Assembly (NCBI GenBank): GCA_037190225.1
Contig: JBBCJL010000006.1
Span: 698,380-762,379, forward strand
Origin: MKSF01 sp037190225
GTDB lineage: Bacteria; Bacteroidota; Bacteroidia; Chitinophagales; Chitinophagaceae
DNA: 64,000 nucleotides
Direction of reading: 5' to 3'
Program-made: the position numbers and the translations under genes
Notes under the pieces: model-generated
Told to the model about the DNA's origin: nothing
Seen by the model: only the letters and a program-made list of their open reading frames with translations
Databases searched by the model: none
Shown here: piece after piece, positions 43,639-52,834 of the stretch
How positions within the stretch are numbered: position 1 is the stretch's first letter
How the letters are laid out: each line of letters starts with the position of its first letter

Positions 43639-45651
43639 TTATTTCTGCTGCAGGATCACTTTCATATCGTTAAAGCGGTGTGCCGCATTGATCACCTGCT
43701 TGTACTTTTCATAATCCTTTTTAGGGAAGCCCAGTGCTGTATAACCTTCCCGGATATGGATCAGCAGCTGCTCTCCTGCCACTTTTGCCGTCCGGATATA
43801 GTACAGGCCGTCCTGCTTATAATCCAGCGCCATCTCAAAATCCGGAAGATTGGCTACTTCATAGCCTGCGGGAATATCAATAGCGATCGTCACATCCGTA
43901 CTATGGGGGAAGCTGATCACGACATCATACGGTCCCGGTACATCCGGGATACTGTCCTGGCTGCCGATGAGCCTGCCCACATCAAAGACCAGCTCCGAAC
44001 CCACACGCGTAATAAGTCCGCGGGATTCCAGCACCGCCTGCGCATCATATTGCTTTTCCGCGCTCCATGTATTGATCACCACGGGATCATATTGCAATGT
44101 TTTCACCTGCACTGTGGTATCCATATTCCAGCTAAGGATGCCCATGATATAATTCTTCTTAAAATCAGCCATACCGGCCTTGGCCAGCTGGTTATATACA
44201 TACTCATTTCCTGCGTACATCATAGCAAACTCACCAGCCGAGCTTTTGCTGATCCTGGTGGTGGTAACATCACCCCGGAAAGACACCTGGTAGCTCATGG
44301 TGCTGCTATTAGCCTCCTTGTCACCATAGAATTTCAGGTAACCGTCTTTAGGGACCATACCTTTTACACCTTTATAAGAGGTCAGGTCCAGCAAGGCGGC
44401 TTCATTTTCCAGGTAAAGGCTCTCCGCGTACGGGAAACGGTAAAATACACTTGAGGGTGAAATATACCCTTTGTATTCCGGGAAAAAGAACAGCAGGCTG
44501 CTGCCGTTTTCCAGCGCAGACAGGTCTTCCTTATAGGGCGACAGGTATTTGTTGTGCGCCACATATATCTCATAGTCTATCTTCAGCTGGTCAAAGGCAA
44601 GCATCAGTATCCTGCTGACGACTGCTATATGCAGGGCGCTAGCCTTGTCGGCCTGTGCTATTTTCTGGCTGATCAGCGGGTGGCTGAAGCTGAGCACCAG
44701 GCCATCCTTCTTCTCTGCCATAAGCTTTTTTACCGCTTTTTCAACCGCCTTTACCTGCTCCCTTTTATCTGTAATCTTAAGGACGCCGTTCTTATTCAGG
44801 AATTTATCCACCCACCTGGCATCCGTTGCTTCTATATTGTTGACAACGGCAAATATCCATTCCGTGAACAGCTTCTTATCAATAACATTCAGCGGCGTGT
44901 TATTCAGGGTCTTAATGGTATAGCCCAATGCTTTTTCATGGGACCTGATATCAAATGACAGGTGATAGGCCGGGTCCGTATGGCCCTCCTCCAGCGTATA
45001 GAACCGGAAGTCCCCCTCCTCTTCATCCAGCCCGGCCTTACCTTTGATATTATAATAGCTGAATACCATATCGGAAGAAGGCGGCAGCTCAAATTTCACA
45101 AATGAACGCTGTACCGGGTAAGCGGTCCTGAAATAAATGATCCCCGTACTTTCCAATGGGGTCAGGATAGTCTGAACGATATCCAGCTGGTCCCCGGGAG
45201 ACAGCAGTCCTGCGGGAATGCTGAGATATTTCATATTGCCTGCAAGCGTGGCATAGATATTGGGAATTGCCCTGATGCTGCCGTCCTGCCTGATGATCCT
45301 GGCTTCGTGCTTCACCAGGTTTTCATCCGGCTGCAGCAGCACCTCCAGCTTTCCAGGCTCCAGCGAATCACCGGTATTGATATATACGGATACTTTCCGG
45401 TAAGCCACCTGCAGCAGGGAGTCCCTTTTGGCCATAGCCGTATCAAATGCCAGGTAAAAGATCCGCTCGTCATTCAGTATAATAAAGTCATCTCCGGGGT
45501 TCCCCTGAAGCCCGTAACGGGTACTGTCATAAAAAAGTGTCTGTACATTTTCTGCCGCTCTGGAATTCAGGATCCATATATTGCCGCCATACTGCGCACT
45601 GGAAGCCCATGAGAGCAGCAGCGCTATAATTAACACGAGTCCTTTTTTCAT
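43639..45651 (-). CDS. Secreted DUF3857-like protein with degenerate transglutaminase domain
   Basis: A 670-aa exported protein (signal MKKGLVLIIALLLSWASSAQ). It has the layout of DUF3857/transglutaminase proteins: a beta-rich N-terminal half with LLSPGDQLDIVQTI and HEARIIRQDGSIRAIPNI, a middle domain, and a C-terminal beta domain. Where active relatives have a DCKDKA-type motif, this one reads QADKASALHIAVVSRI, and I find no Cys anywhere in the 670 residues, so it cannot be a cysteine-dependent transglutaminase or peptidase. Likely a structural or carbohydrate-binding derivative. It is monocistronic, with a -7 motif in front (45671-45678) and a terminator behind. Confidence 0.8.
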   Translation of the reverse strand: MKKGLVLIIALLLSWASSAQYGGNIWILNSRAAENVQTLFYDSTRYGLQGNPGDDFIILNDERIFYLAFDTAMAKRDSLLQVAYRKVSVYINTGDSLEPGKLEVLLQPDENLVKHEARIIRQDGSIRAIPNIYATLAGNMKYLSIPAGLLSPGDQLDIVQTILTPLESTGIIYFRTAYPVQRSFVKFELPPSSDMVFSYYNIKGKAGLDEEEGDFRFYTLEEGHTDPAYHLSFDIRSHEKALGYTIKTLNNTPLNVIDKKLFTEWIFAVVNNIEATDARWVDKFLNKNGVLKITDKREQVKAVEKAVKKLMAEKKDGLVLSFSHPLISQKIAQADKASALHIAVVSRILMLAFDQLKIDYEIYVAHNKYLSPYKEDLSALENGSSLLFFFPEYKGYISPSSVFYRFPYAESLYLENEAALLDLTSYKGVKGMVPKDGYLKFYGDKEANSSTMSYQVSFRGDVTTTRISKSSAGEFAMMYAGNEYVYNQLAKAGMADFKKNYIMGILSWNMDTTVQVKTLQYDPVVINTWSAEKQYDAQAVLESRGLITRVGSELVFDVGRLIGSQDSIPDVPGPYDVVISFPHSTDVTIAIDIPAGYEVANLPDFEMALDYKQDGLYYIRTAKVAGEQLLIHIREGYTALGFPKKDYEKYKQVINAAHRFNDMKVILQQK

Positions 45652-45670
45652 ATCCTTGTTGATTCGGTTC

Positions 45671-45678
45671 CAAATATA
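45671..45678 (-). promoter_or_regulatory. -7 promoter motif of the DUF3857-like gene
   Basis: TATATTTG on the minus strand fits TAnnTTTG and lies 19 bases before the start at 45651. The divergent MATE gene has only an imperfect TACTTTCG (45734-45741). Confidence 0.5.
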
Positions 45679-45768
45679 AGCATTTATCTTTTCTTAAAAG
45701 CTGCCGGAATCTTGAACGGTACGGTATAAAGATTTACTTTCGCTGTCATAAAATACAAGCAACGAGAG

Positions 45769-47127
45769 ATGAACTGGACAGAAGCAAAAAAGACGCTACA
45801 GCTGGCGCTTCCCATCATCCTGGGGGAATTGTCCCAGATGATACTGCACCTGATAGACAGCGCCATGGTGGGAACGGTAGGCTATAGGCATCTTGCCGCG
45901 GCAGGGCTGGTATTCAGTGTTATTAACATCCCTTTTGTACTGGCTATAGGCCTGACGTTTTCCATTTCACAGATGGTATCGCTTGCCAGCGGAAAAAACG
46001 ACAAGCAGCTGGTATCCCATTATTTCTATAACGGCATCATACAATGCGCGATAGCGGGCCTGATCATTTCCTGCCTGTTATTCTTCAGCGTGGATATCCT
46101 TGACCACCTGAAGCAGGACCCTGCCGTTGTAGCGCTGGCCAAGCCTTTTATGCAGCTCATCAGCCTGTCCGTATTCCCGATGATCATCTTTATGGCCTTC
46201 AAGCAATTTGCGGACGGCCTGGAGCATACCAAGACAGCGATGTTCATTTCGTTCCTGGCGCTGCCTATCAACATTTTCCTGAACTATCTCCTGATCTACG
46301 GTAACTGGGGATTCCCGAGGATGGAACTGCTGGGCGCAGGCTATGCCACCCTGATCACCCGCTGTCTCGTAGCACTCATATTGGGCATCTTCATCCTCAA
46401 CAGCCATAAATTTCACCGCTTTGTAGCTGTAAAAAAGCGGCAATGGACCCTTCGTAGAGATACACAGCGGGCATTGCTGAAGATCGGCGTACCCAGCAGC
46501 CTGCAGATAACCATGGAAGCGGGTGCTTTTGCCATCTCCGGCATCCTGATAGGTATGATCAGCGCCAAAGACCAGGCAGCTCACCAGATAGCACTGAGCA
46601 TAGCGTCTTTCACCTTTATGGTGTCGCTGGGGCTGGCCCAGGCGGGCTCTATCCGCACCTCCAATGCCTTCGGCCAGCAGAATGCGGACAAGATCCGTGA
46701 CATCGGGGTCAGCAATATGGTATCGTCCGTTATATACGGTATCTGCTGCCTGACCATGTTCGTGCTGCTGAGATACTGGCTGCCGACCTTCTTCAGCAAG
46801 GAGCCGGAAGTGATCACGATAGCGGCAGGATTGCTGTTATGGGCGGCGGTCTTCCAGATATCAGACAGCCTCCAGGCCATATCAGCAGGGCTTTTAAGAG
46901 GTGTAAAGGATGTGAAGGTACCGACAGTCATCGTGGCAATAGCGTACTGGGTCATCGGGATACCTGTGGGATACTACCTGGCCTTCCATGGAGGCATGAA
47001 GGCTTCCGGCATCTGGATAGGATTCATACTGGGCCTGACGGTCTCCGCCATACTGCTTACGCTGCGGTTCCTGTTCTTCTCCAAACATTACAAAGAAAAT
47101 AATAAATATATGACCGGATTTAAATAA
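45769..47127 (+). CDS. MATE-family multidrug/sodium efflux transporter
   Basis: The 452-aa product is an inner-membrane secondary transporter of the MATE family, with twelve hydrophobic segments. The opening AKKTLQLALPIILGELSQMILHLIDSAMVGTVG is the standard first helix and loop, and IGVPSSLQITMEAGAFAISGILIG begins the second half. It moves cationic drugs or metabolites in exchange for Na+ or H+. Transcribed on its own; the following gene begins 52 bases after its stop and may be co-transcribed. Substrate unknown. Confidence 0.95.
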   Translation: MNWTEAKKTLQLALPIILGELSQMILHLIDSAMVGTVGYRHLAAAGLVFSVINIPFVLAIGLTFSISQMVSLASGKNDKQLVSHYFYNGIIQCAIAGLIISCLLFFSVDILDHLKQDPAVVALAKPFMQLISLSVFPMIIFMAFKQFADGLEHTKTAMFISFLALPINIFLNYLLIYGNWGFPRMELLGAGYATLITRCLVALILGIFILNSHKFHRFVAVKKRQWTLRRDTQRALLKIGVPSSLQITMEAGAFAISGILIGMISAKDQAAHQIALSIASFTFMVSLGLAQAGSIRTSNAFGQQNADKIRDIGVSNMVSSVIYGICCLTMFVLLRYWLPTFFSKEPEVITIAAGLLLWAAVFQISDSLQAISAGLLRGVKDVKVPTVIVAIAYWVIGIPVGYYLAFHGGMKASGIWIGFILGLTVSAILLTLRFLFFSKHYKENNKYMTGFK

Positions 47128-47179
47128 AGGGAAATTTATTAATATTGCTACAATCTTTACAAAACAAAAGGTTTCCTAA

Positions 47180-47725
47180 ATGAACAATATCTGGAGCATC
47201 ATATTAGAAATATTAAAGTTCACCATTCCCACGGTAATAGTCATCATAGCCCTGCACAGTGTCATTTCCAAATTCCTCAAAAGCGAGACCCAGAGAAGGC
47301 AGTTCGAGGTATTCAAGAACGGCCAGGATATTACCTTACGGCTGAGGCTGCAGGCATATGAGCGCCTTGCGCTGTTCCTGGAAAGGCTGCACCTCCGCAG
47401 CCTGATGACCCGCAGCTACCAGACCGGGATGACCGTAAGGGACTTCCAGGTAGCTATGATCCAGAACATCCAGATGGAATACGACCATAATGTGTCGCAG
47501 CAGGTATATGTCAATTACAAGCTCTGGAAGACCATACAGGGCGTCAAGGAACAAACGCAGATGATGATCAATGAGGCCAGCAGCCAGCTCCACCCGGAAG
47601 ATTCGGCCAAGGCCCTGCAGAAAGCCCTGACGGAAATGCTGATCTCTGCCGATAGCATGCCGCTGGATACCGCTATTGAGATCCTGCATACGGAGGCCAA
47701 GCTCGTTTTACAGCAGCAGGTATAA
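47180..47725 (+). CDS. Conserved Bacteroidota single-pass membrane protein, function unknown
   Basis: A 181-aa protein with one N-terminal membrane helix (IILEILKFTIPTVIVIIALHSVISKFL) and a long, charged, mostly helical cytoplasmic part (LRLQAYERLALFLERLHLRSLMTR, QNIQMEYDHNVSQQVYVNYKLWKTI). I recognise it as a widespread Bacteroidota hypothetical, but no function is known to me. It lies 52 bases behind the MATE gene and ends at a strong bidirectional terminator. Confidence 0.8.
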   Translation: MNNIWSIILEILKFTIPTVIVIIALHSVISKFLKSETQRRQFEVFKNGQDITLRLRLQAYERLALFLERLHLRSLMTRSYQTGMTVRDFQVAMIQNIQMEYDHNVSQQVYVNYKLWKTIQGVKEQTQMMINEASSQLHPEDSAKALQKALTEMLISADSMPLDTAIEILHTEAKLVLQQQV

Positions 47726-47741
47726 GCCTGTCTTGCCTGAT

Positions 47742-47778
47742 AAAAAATGCCGTTACTTGTTGAGTAACGGCATTTTTT
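47742..47778. terminator. Bidirectional terminator between the membrane-protein gene and dinB
   Basis: AAAAAATGCCGTTACT (47742-47757) and AGTAACGGCATTTTTT (47763-47778) form a perfect 16-bp stem with a 5-base loop. It ends both converging genes. Confidence 0.92.
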
Positions 47779-47789
47779 ATTATCACTGC

Positions 47790-48263
47790 TTAGTAGCGGT
47801 CCCAGAACATAGGCGGCTCAATGCCCAGGGCACGCAGGTACACATATCCCTGCCCTCGGTGGTGGATCTCATTGTCGATAAAATACTGGATATTCTCAAT
47901 AACGGGGAACTTATATTCACCGAACAGGTTGAAATCCTCCCTGAAGCGTTGCTCCGTAATACGACCGAATAGTTCATCAATACGAGGTGTGGCTTCATCC
48001 CAGGCCTGCAATAAGGCATCTTTGGTCTGCAGGTCCAGGTTGTGGCTGTAGCCCTCCGTGGTATTGTTCACAATGCCTTCCAGTCCCGGCACCGCAATGC
48101 TCAGCATTTCCTTGGTCAGGTCGGCGTAGGTGCGCATACCGCCAATAGAGAATTCAAATAGCTCCTTTTCCGGGAAAGCAGCCAGCACCTTGCGGGTGAG
48201 GCGCCTGTGTCCCTGCCAGTGCTTCAGCAGCTCTTCCGGCGTAATAATAGCTTTGTGTTCCAT
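47790..48263 (-). CDS. DinB-family putative metal-dependent protein
   Basis: The 157-aa product is a DinB/YfiT-type four-helix-bundle protein. GHRRLTRKVLAAFPEKELFEFSIGGMRTYADLTKEML is the usual first part, and NEIHHRGQGYVYLRALGIEPP, with His-His, holds two of the metal ligands; a third His lies near the start (KHWQGHR). DinB proteins include thiol-dependent S-transferases; the substrate is not known here. The start at 48263 fits the family, while a longer frame to 48326 does not. A -7 motif lies 24 bases upstream. Confidence 0.9.
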   Translation of the reverse strand: MEHKAIITPEELLKHWQGHRRLTRKVLAAFPEKELFEFSIGGMRTYADLTKEMLSIAVPGLEGIVNNTTEGYSHNLDLQTKDALLQAWDEATPRIDELFGRITEQRFREDFNLFGEYKFPVIENIQYFIDNEIHHRGQGYVYLRALGIEPPMFWDRY

Positions 48264-48287
48264 AAATCTGATGTTTTGTTTATATGG

Positions 48288-48295
48288 CAAAGCTA
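48288..48295 (-). promoter_or_regulatory. -7 promoter motif of the dinB gene
   Basis: TAGCTTTG on the minus strand fits TAnnTTTG, 24 bases before the start at 48263. Confidence 0.5.
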
Positions 48296-48344
48296 CTACC
48301 TGCAACTGACAGCTATATGTCAACAAGTTTTTGCCGGAATTTTT

Positions 48345-49739
48345 TTATCTTTCATTGTCATCCTCATCAAGAATGCCGTACTTATTGAGCTTATTGTAAA
48401 GCGTGGTCCTGTCTATCTTCAGGATACGGGCAGCCTTGGATTTATTATAACGGGTCTGTATCAGCGTTTTGATGATAAGCTCCTTTTCAAACTGCTCATT
48501 GATCGTCCTGATATCCTGTACCGATGCCACAGGTGTGGGGACCGTGGCGGTATTGATCACCATTTCCATATCTTCAGGCAGTTCACGCGTGGTGATGATA
48601 TCCCCGGAAGCCAGCAGGACGGCCCTCCGGATCACGTTCTGCAATTCGCGGATATTACCGGGCCAGTGATAGCTGAAGAATATCTTCCTCACGGCATCGT
48701 TGATACCCCGGATATTTTTGTGCAGCTGCTCATTGGACTGCCGGATAAAGAATTCAATGAAATCATCCAGGTCTTCCTTGCGCTGGGACAGGGAGGGGAT
48801 CCTGATCTTGAATTCGTTCAACCTGTGATAGAGGTCTTCCCGGAAAGTGCCTTTCGAGATGGCCTGCTGGAAGTCCTCGTTGGTAGCGGTTATCACCCTG
48901 ACGTCTATTTTTACCGGAGTATGGTCCCCTACCCGCATCATTTCCTTTTCCTGCAGCACTCTCAGCAGCTTCATCTGGTTCTCATAGCTCAGGTTACCTA
49001 CCTCATCCAGGAAGATCGTGCCGCCATCCGCAAGCTCGAGCTGTCCTTTCTTATCCTGGAGCGCGCCGGTGAACGCACCTTTGACGTGCCCGAACAGCTC
49101 ACTGGAAGCCAGCTCATTGGAAAGCGCCCCGCAATCAATAGCCACAAAAGGCTTACCGGCCCTGGCACTCTTCATATGCAGCAGGCGGGCTACATTTTCT
49201 TTCCCCGTCCCGCTTTCTCCCACGATCAGCACGGTCATGTCCGTTCCGGCAACCAGCTCTATATACCTGCTGAGCTCCTGTGCTTCCGCCGACCGGCCGG
49301 CTACATAATTATGAGCGACAACACCATCCGGCTCTTTCGGGGAGCGGACCGTGGCAGCCACCTTTTCGGGAGCCTCAGGCTTCAGCGCTTCCTGTATCTG
49401 CATCAGGAGCTCTTCCTGGTTGATCGGCTTGGTGATATAATCCGATGCGCCTTTTTTAATGGCGCCTACTGCCGTTTTAATATCCAGGAAACCGGTCATG
49501 ATCAGCACGGGCATCATCATATGCTGCTGCGTAAGGTATTCCAGTATCTCCATACCGGTGCCGTCCGGGAGGTTGTAGTCCAGCAGGATGAGATCAATGC
49601 CCTGGTGTTCTTTTTCCAATTCGGCGCGTGCCGTCCTGATATTGCTTACTTTCGTAGTGGTATAATCGTGGCGCTCCAGGTACCGGGCCAAAACCGTTGC
49701 AAAAGTAGTGTCATCTTCTATAATCAGGATATGTTTCAT
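48345..49739 (-). CDS. Sigma-54-dependent response regulator (NtrC family)
   Basis: The 464-aa product has three domains: a receiver (residues 1-120, phospho-acceptor Asp54 in ILLDYNLPDG), an AAA+ domain (Walker A GESGTGKE, sigma-54 contact GAFTGA, Walker B GGTIFLDEVGNLS), and a C-terminal Fis-type HTH (NKSKAARILKIDRTTLYNKLNKYGI). It activates sigma-54 promoters when phosphorylated. No cognate kinase is adjacent, but the hybrid kinase two genes upstream on the same strand is the closest candidate. The start at 49739 fits the receiver; the upstream ATG adds eight foreign residues. Confidence 0.95.
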   Translation of the reverse strand: MKHILIIEDDTTFATVLARYLERHDYTTTKVSNIRTARAELEKEHQGIDLILLDYNLPDGTGMEILEYLTQQHMMMPVLIMTGFLDIKTAVGAIKKGASDYITKPINQEELLMQIQEALKPEAPEKVAATVRSPKEPDGVVAHNYVAGRSAEAQELSRYIELVAGTDMTVLIVGESGTGKENVARLLHMKSARAGKPFVAIDCGALSNELASSELFGHVKGAFTGALQDKKGQLELADGGTIFLDEVGNLSYENQMKLLRVLQEKEMMRVGDHTPVKIDVRVITATNEDFQQAISKGTFREDLYHRLNEFKIRIPSLSQRKEDLDDFIEFFIRQSNEQLHKNIRGINDAVRKIFFSYHWPGNIRELQNVIRRAVLLASGDIITTRELPEDMEMVINTATVPTPVASVQDIRTINEQFEKELIIKTLIQTRYNKSKAARILKIDRTTLYNKLNKYGILDEDDNER

Positions 49740-49770
49740 AAAGGTCGAACGGAAGTATGCCATAAAAATA

Positions 49771-49800
49771 AAAAAAGGATACCTGAAGTACCCTTTTTTT
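49771..49800 (-). terminator. Terminator of the small secreted-protein gene
   Basis: AAAAAGGATAC (49772-49782) pairs with GTACCCTTTTT (49788-49798), with one A-C mismatch, and is A/T-flanked. It lies between the secreted-protein gene and the NtrC-type regulator gene, both on the minus strand. Confidence 0.65.
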
Positions 49801-49836
49801 AGATAAAATATTATCTTTTTAGATAAAAATTATCAA

Positions 49837-50142
49837 TTACTGAACGATCTCTCCGTTAGCGTTGATTTTTACGGTTTTCTGGGCATCGCCCTGCTTTCCG
49901 CTTATTTCATATACGTCAACATCACCTTCAGCCTTTCCGGTTACCAGCACAGCTTTTTCAGCTTTAAATTCTTTCAGCGCGTCTGAGCCGAGGGTAGCCT
50001 GTACAGATCTTGGCAGATCAGATAATGCCACCTCTTTTCTGTCGTTTGCCACTACTGCTGTTTCATCTTTATCTGTTACTGAAGTTGCGAAGGTCGGTGC
50101 TGTTAAAGCCAATGCTGCTACTGCTAAGATTACTTTTTTCAT
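49837..50142 (-). CDS. Small secreted PepSY-like protein
   Basis: A 101-aa exported protein (signal MKKVILAVAALALTAPTFA). The mature part (LPRSVQATLGSDALKEFKAEKAVLV, then VYEISGKQGDAQKTVKINANGEIVQ) resembles the small PepSY-like proteins of Bacteroidota, built of two short strands and a helix. These are thought to inhibit peptidases or to be membrane-associated regulators; neither is shown. It is flanked by a two-component regulator gene and a hybrid kinase gene, and ends at its own terminator. Confidence 0.75.
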   Translation of the reverse strand: MKKVILAVAALALTAPTFATSVTDKDETAVVANDRKEVALSDLPRSVQATLGSDALKEFKAEKAVLVTGKAEGDVDVYEISGKQGDAQKTVKINANGEIVQ

Positions 50143-50319
50143 AATTATTTCAGTTTATTTTTAATTTAATAATCACTGTTACAATCCTAATAATGCCAAT
50201 ATGATGCCAGGAAATGCCGTTAAAAATAAACAACTAACAATCAATAACTTATAAAAAAATAACCATCAGGGAGCTTTTTAAAAAGTGTAGTATCCATCCC
50301 ACACTCTGCTGTTGAGATC

Positions 50320-52728
50320 CTACGACCCGACAATGTATTTCAGCCTGTCGATCAGCTCCCGCGTCCGCTTCAATGATAGCTTACCCTCTTTAAATTTAAA
50401 TTCCAGCACACGCGCCAGCTGGCCTTCTTCCTTATAGCCCAGCTGACTCAGCCTGGAAGCCAGCTTATGGCAGATCTCACGCAGCTGCTCCGTATCTCCG
50501 CTGTACATGGCTTTTTCCAGGGCAAAGATATCAGCACGGGTGTCTGCCGTAAAGACGGCCAGCAGTTCATCATCCGCATCCGGGCTCAGCGTGGCCGTTC
50601 CCGTGGTACCTTTTTGCCTGAAGTAGGCCTCGAATGAAGCTATGAGGAAAGGCTTGTTCAGTATATCATCAAATCCCTGCTGCTTGATATGCTCCACCTC
50701 ATCCGGCAGCACCTGGGCGGTAAGGGCTATGATCCTGACCTCCGCCGGCACCCGCTCCCGGAGTATCTTCACCAGCTCATAGCCCATCATATCCGGCATA
50801 CGGATATCCAGGAAGATCAGGCGCAACTGCGGCGGCACTTCTGCCTCCAGCACCCCGGACGGATGATTAAAGCTGCGGTAAGCAATGTGGTTATGCTCCA
50901 GTATCCGCTCACAAAGCTGCAATATATAGGCGTCATCATCTATCACCCATACTATGCCCTGAAAGTCATTAGTATCCTCTCTTTCCGCACGTGCGGGCGC
51001 TACCAGGGCATCCGCCCCTGCACATTCAAACGGGATACGGATCATGAACTCGCTCCCCATTCCAAGCCTGGAGGTGACCGTAATGGCCCCTCCCATCTTT
51101 TCAATAAGCTCCTTGGCAATGCTCAGGCCCAGCCCGCTCCCTTCCGGCATATGCCGTGTGGGCAGCTGCTCAAAGTCCTTGAATATAATATCCAGGTCTT
51201 CCTGCGCGATCCCCTGTCCCGAATCGGCTACCTTAAATTCCAGGAGCACATTACGCTCATCTGCTTTCCTGCCGGTAAGCTCCAGGGACACAAAGCCCTC
51301 ATCCGTAAATTTCACGGCATTATGCAGGATGTTGAGCAGTATCTGCTTCAGCCGGATAGCATCGCCCAGCAATACCCAGGGCAGCACATCAGGCTGTATA
51401 TGCCACTCAAAGGCCAATTGCTTATGTAAGGCCTGGACGGACGCCAGGGCCTTCAGCTCATCCAGCATCCTGCTGATGCTGAAAGGTTCTTCCAGCAGCG
51501 TCAGGCTGTCATTGACCAGCTTATTGTAATCCAGCACCTGGTTGACAATTTCCAGCAGATGCCTTGAAGAGTCGGATATGATCTGTACCTGGTCCCTGGA
51601 AGGCGCCGTATGAAGCATCAGGTCGGCATACCCGATAATGGACTGGAGCGGGCTTCTTATCTCGTGGCTCATTTTGGAGAGGAACTGCTGCTTGACCGAG
51701 CCGAGCCTGTCGGCCTCCTCCTTAGCGGCTATCAGCGCCTTCCTGTTCCTGTCTTGCTGTACCAGGTCCCAGGCTATCAGGGCCCCCATGACAAGGATCA
51801 CGATCACAAATAGCACTGTCAGGATAGTAATGCTGCTCAGGGTATCGTCAATGTTACGGAGCGCATCCCTGTTTCTGGAAGAAAGCAGCCGGCCGTTATC
51901 ATGCTCTATGTCATTCAGCGTATTCAGCACTTCATGGATCAGGGTCGTATTCGCTTCATCCAGCGCCTGCCGCTGCTCATTCAGCTGGCCCAGCTTGCTT
52001 TTGCGCTTCTGCTGCAAGCCGTCAAGGGTATTGGTAAGGTGCACGAATATACTGTCGTCCTGCAGTAACTGCAGGGTGTCCAGAGATACGTTCATCTGCT
52101 CCAGGACAAAGTACCGGACCTCCTTTACCATAGGCTCTTTCCTTTTCCCGAAGAGGCGGTTCCAGAAGGTGCTTTTCTGCTCCGTGACCTCCGGCAGGGA
52201 ATCTGAAATGGTTGTGGAAGAAATGGAGGAACGGCTTTTGAACATAGCTGAGTCCGACCGGAGATAGGAGTTGTGTATAAAGTCAGACAACCGCTCTATC
52301 TGCAGCTGCACCGAATCCGACCGGATAAAGTCCCTGGTCAGTGCCTGGTACCCTTTAATAAGCTGGTCCCGTTTGTACAGCAGGCCGGACAACAGCTCCA
52401 GGCGCTCCAGCTGCACGGCATTACCTTGATTGAGTTCCCTCAGGCTGTCGATAATACCGCTGATCTTTCTTTTCAGCGTATCGGAGGTCCGGAATATGCC
52501 GTTATTATGATTGGGAGTAATTATCTTACGCTGTACCTGGTCCAGCACCACGATATCCTTGAATAATTCATTGACCAGGTATTGCTCCGTAGGCGGCCGT
52601 GATATCTGGTTGACGGTATGCCGTATCTGCCTGGAGTTCCTGGTCGTGATCACCCCGGCCCCCACTATTGTCACCACCGCCAGCAACAGGCTGATAACAA
52701 TTTTGAATTTAAGAGAGGACTTCCGCAT
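50320..52728 (-). CDS. Hybrid sensor histidine kinase with receiver and HPt domain
   Basis: An 802-aa inner-membrane sensor. Two membrane segments (about residues 8-28 and 305-330) enclose a large helical periplasmic sensor domain. Then come the dimerisation/phosphoacceptor domain (FLSKMSHEIRSPLQSIIGYADL, His), the ATPase domain (N-box LNILHNAVKFTDEG, DSGQGIA, GSGLGLSIAKELIEKMGG), a receiver domain (IFLDIRMPDMMGYE, phospho-Asp), and a C-terminal HPt-like domain (ICHKLASRLSQLG, His). This gives a four-step phosphorelay in one chain; the final output regulator is elsewhere, and the NtrC-type protein is a candidate. Divergent from an Old Yellow Enzyme gene. Confidence 0.94.
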   Translation of the reverse strand: MRKSSLKFKIVISLLLAVVTIVGAGVITTRNSRQIRHTVNQISRPPTEQYLVNELFKDIVVLDQVQRKIITPNHNNGIFRTSDTLKRKISGIIDSLRELNQGNAVQLERLELLSGLLYKRDQLIKGYQALTRDFIRSDSVQLQIERLSDFIHNSYLRSDSAMFKSRSSISSTTISDSLPEVTEQKSTFWNRLFGKRKEPMVKEVRYFVLEQMNVSLDTLQLLQDDSIFVHLTNTLDGLQQKRKSKLGQLNEQRQALDEANTTLIHEVLNTLNDIEHDNGRLLSSRNRDALRNIDDTLSSITILTVLFVIVILVMGALIAWDLVQQDRNRKALIAAKEEADRLGSVKQQFLSKMSHEIRSPLQSIIGYADLMLHTAPSRDQVQIISDSSRHLLEIVNQVLDYNKLVNDSLTLLEEPFSISRMLDELKALASVQALHKQLAFEWHIQPDVLPWVLLGDAIRLKQILLNILHNAVKFTDEGFVSLELTGRKADERNVLLEFKVADSGQGIAQEDLDIIFKDFEQLPTRHMPEGSGLGLSIAKELIEKMGGAITVTSRLGMGSEFMIRIPFECAGADALVAPARAEREDTNDFQGIVWVIDDDAYILQLCERILEHNHIAYRSFNHPSGVLEAEVPPQLRLIFLDIRMPDMMGYELVKILRERVPAEVRIIALTAQVLPDEVEHIKQQGFDDILNKPFLIASFEAYFRQKGTTGTATLSPDADDELLAVFTADTRADIFALEKAMYSGDTEQLREICHKLASRLSQLGYKEEGQLARVLEFKFKEGKLSLKRTRELIDRLKYIVGS

Positions 52729-52736
52729 AATTAGTT

Positions 52737-52744
52737 CAAAATTA
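52737..52744 (-). promoter_or_regulatory. -7 promoter motif of the hybrid kinase gene
   Basis: TAATTTTG on the minus strand fits TAnnTTTG and ends eight bases before the ATG at 52728, suggesting a very short leader. Confidence 0.45.
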
Positions 52745-52809
52745 ACAGAAAAGCATCATTTGATATTTTCTTTATCAATACTTTATGTTTTGTACGACCT
52801 TTCCTTTCG

Positions 52810-52831
52810 TATAAAAATACGTATTTTTATA
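52810..52831. promoter_or_regulatory. 22-bp perfect palindrome in front of the Old Yellow Enzyme gene
   Basis: TATAAAAATACGTATTTTTATA is its own reverse complement over all 22 bases and ends three bases before the ATG at 52835. It is not a terminator shape (no loop, no run after it), so it is a good candidate operator for a dimeric regulator or for the start region of the mRNA. Confidence 0.6.
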
Positions 52832-52834
52832 GCT

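Noticed and set aside
48207..49802. A 531-aa plus-strand open frame
   Set aside because: Antisense to the NtrC-type regulator, whose receiver, AAA+ and Fis domains are all intact on the minus strand.
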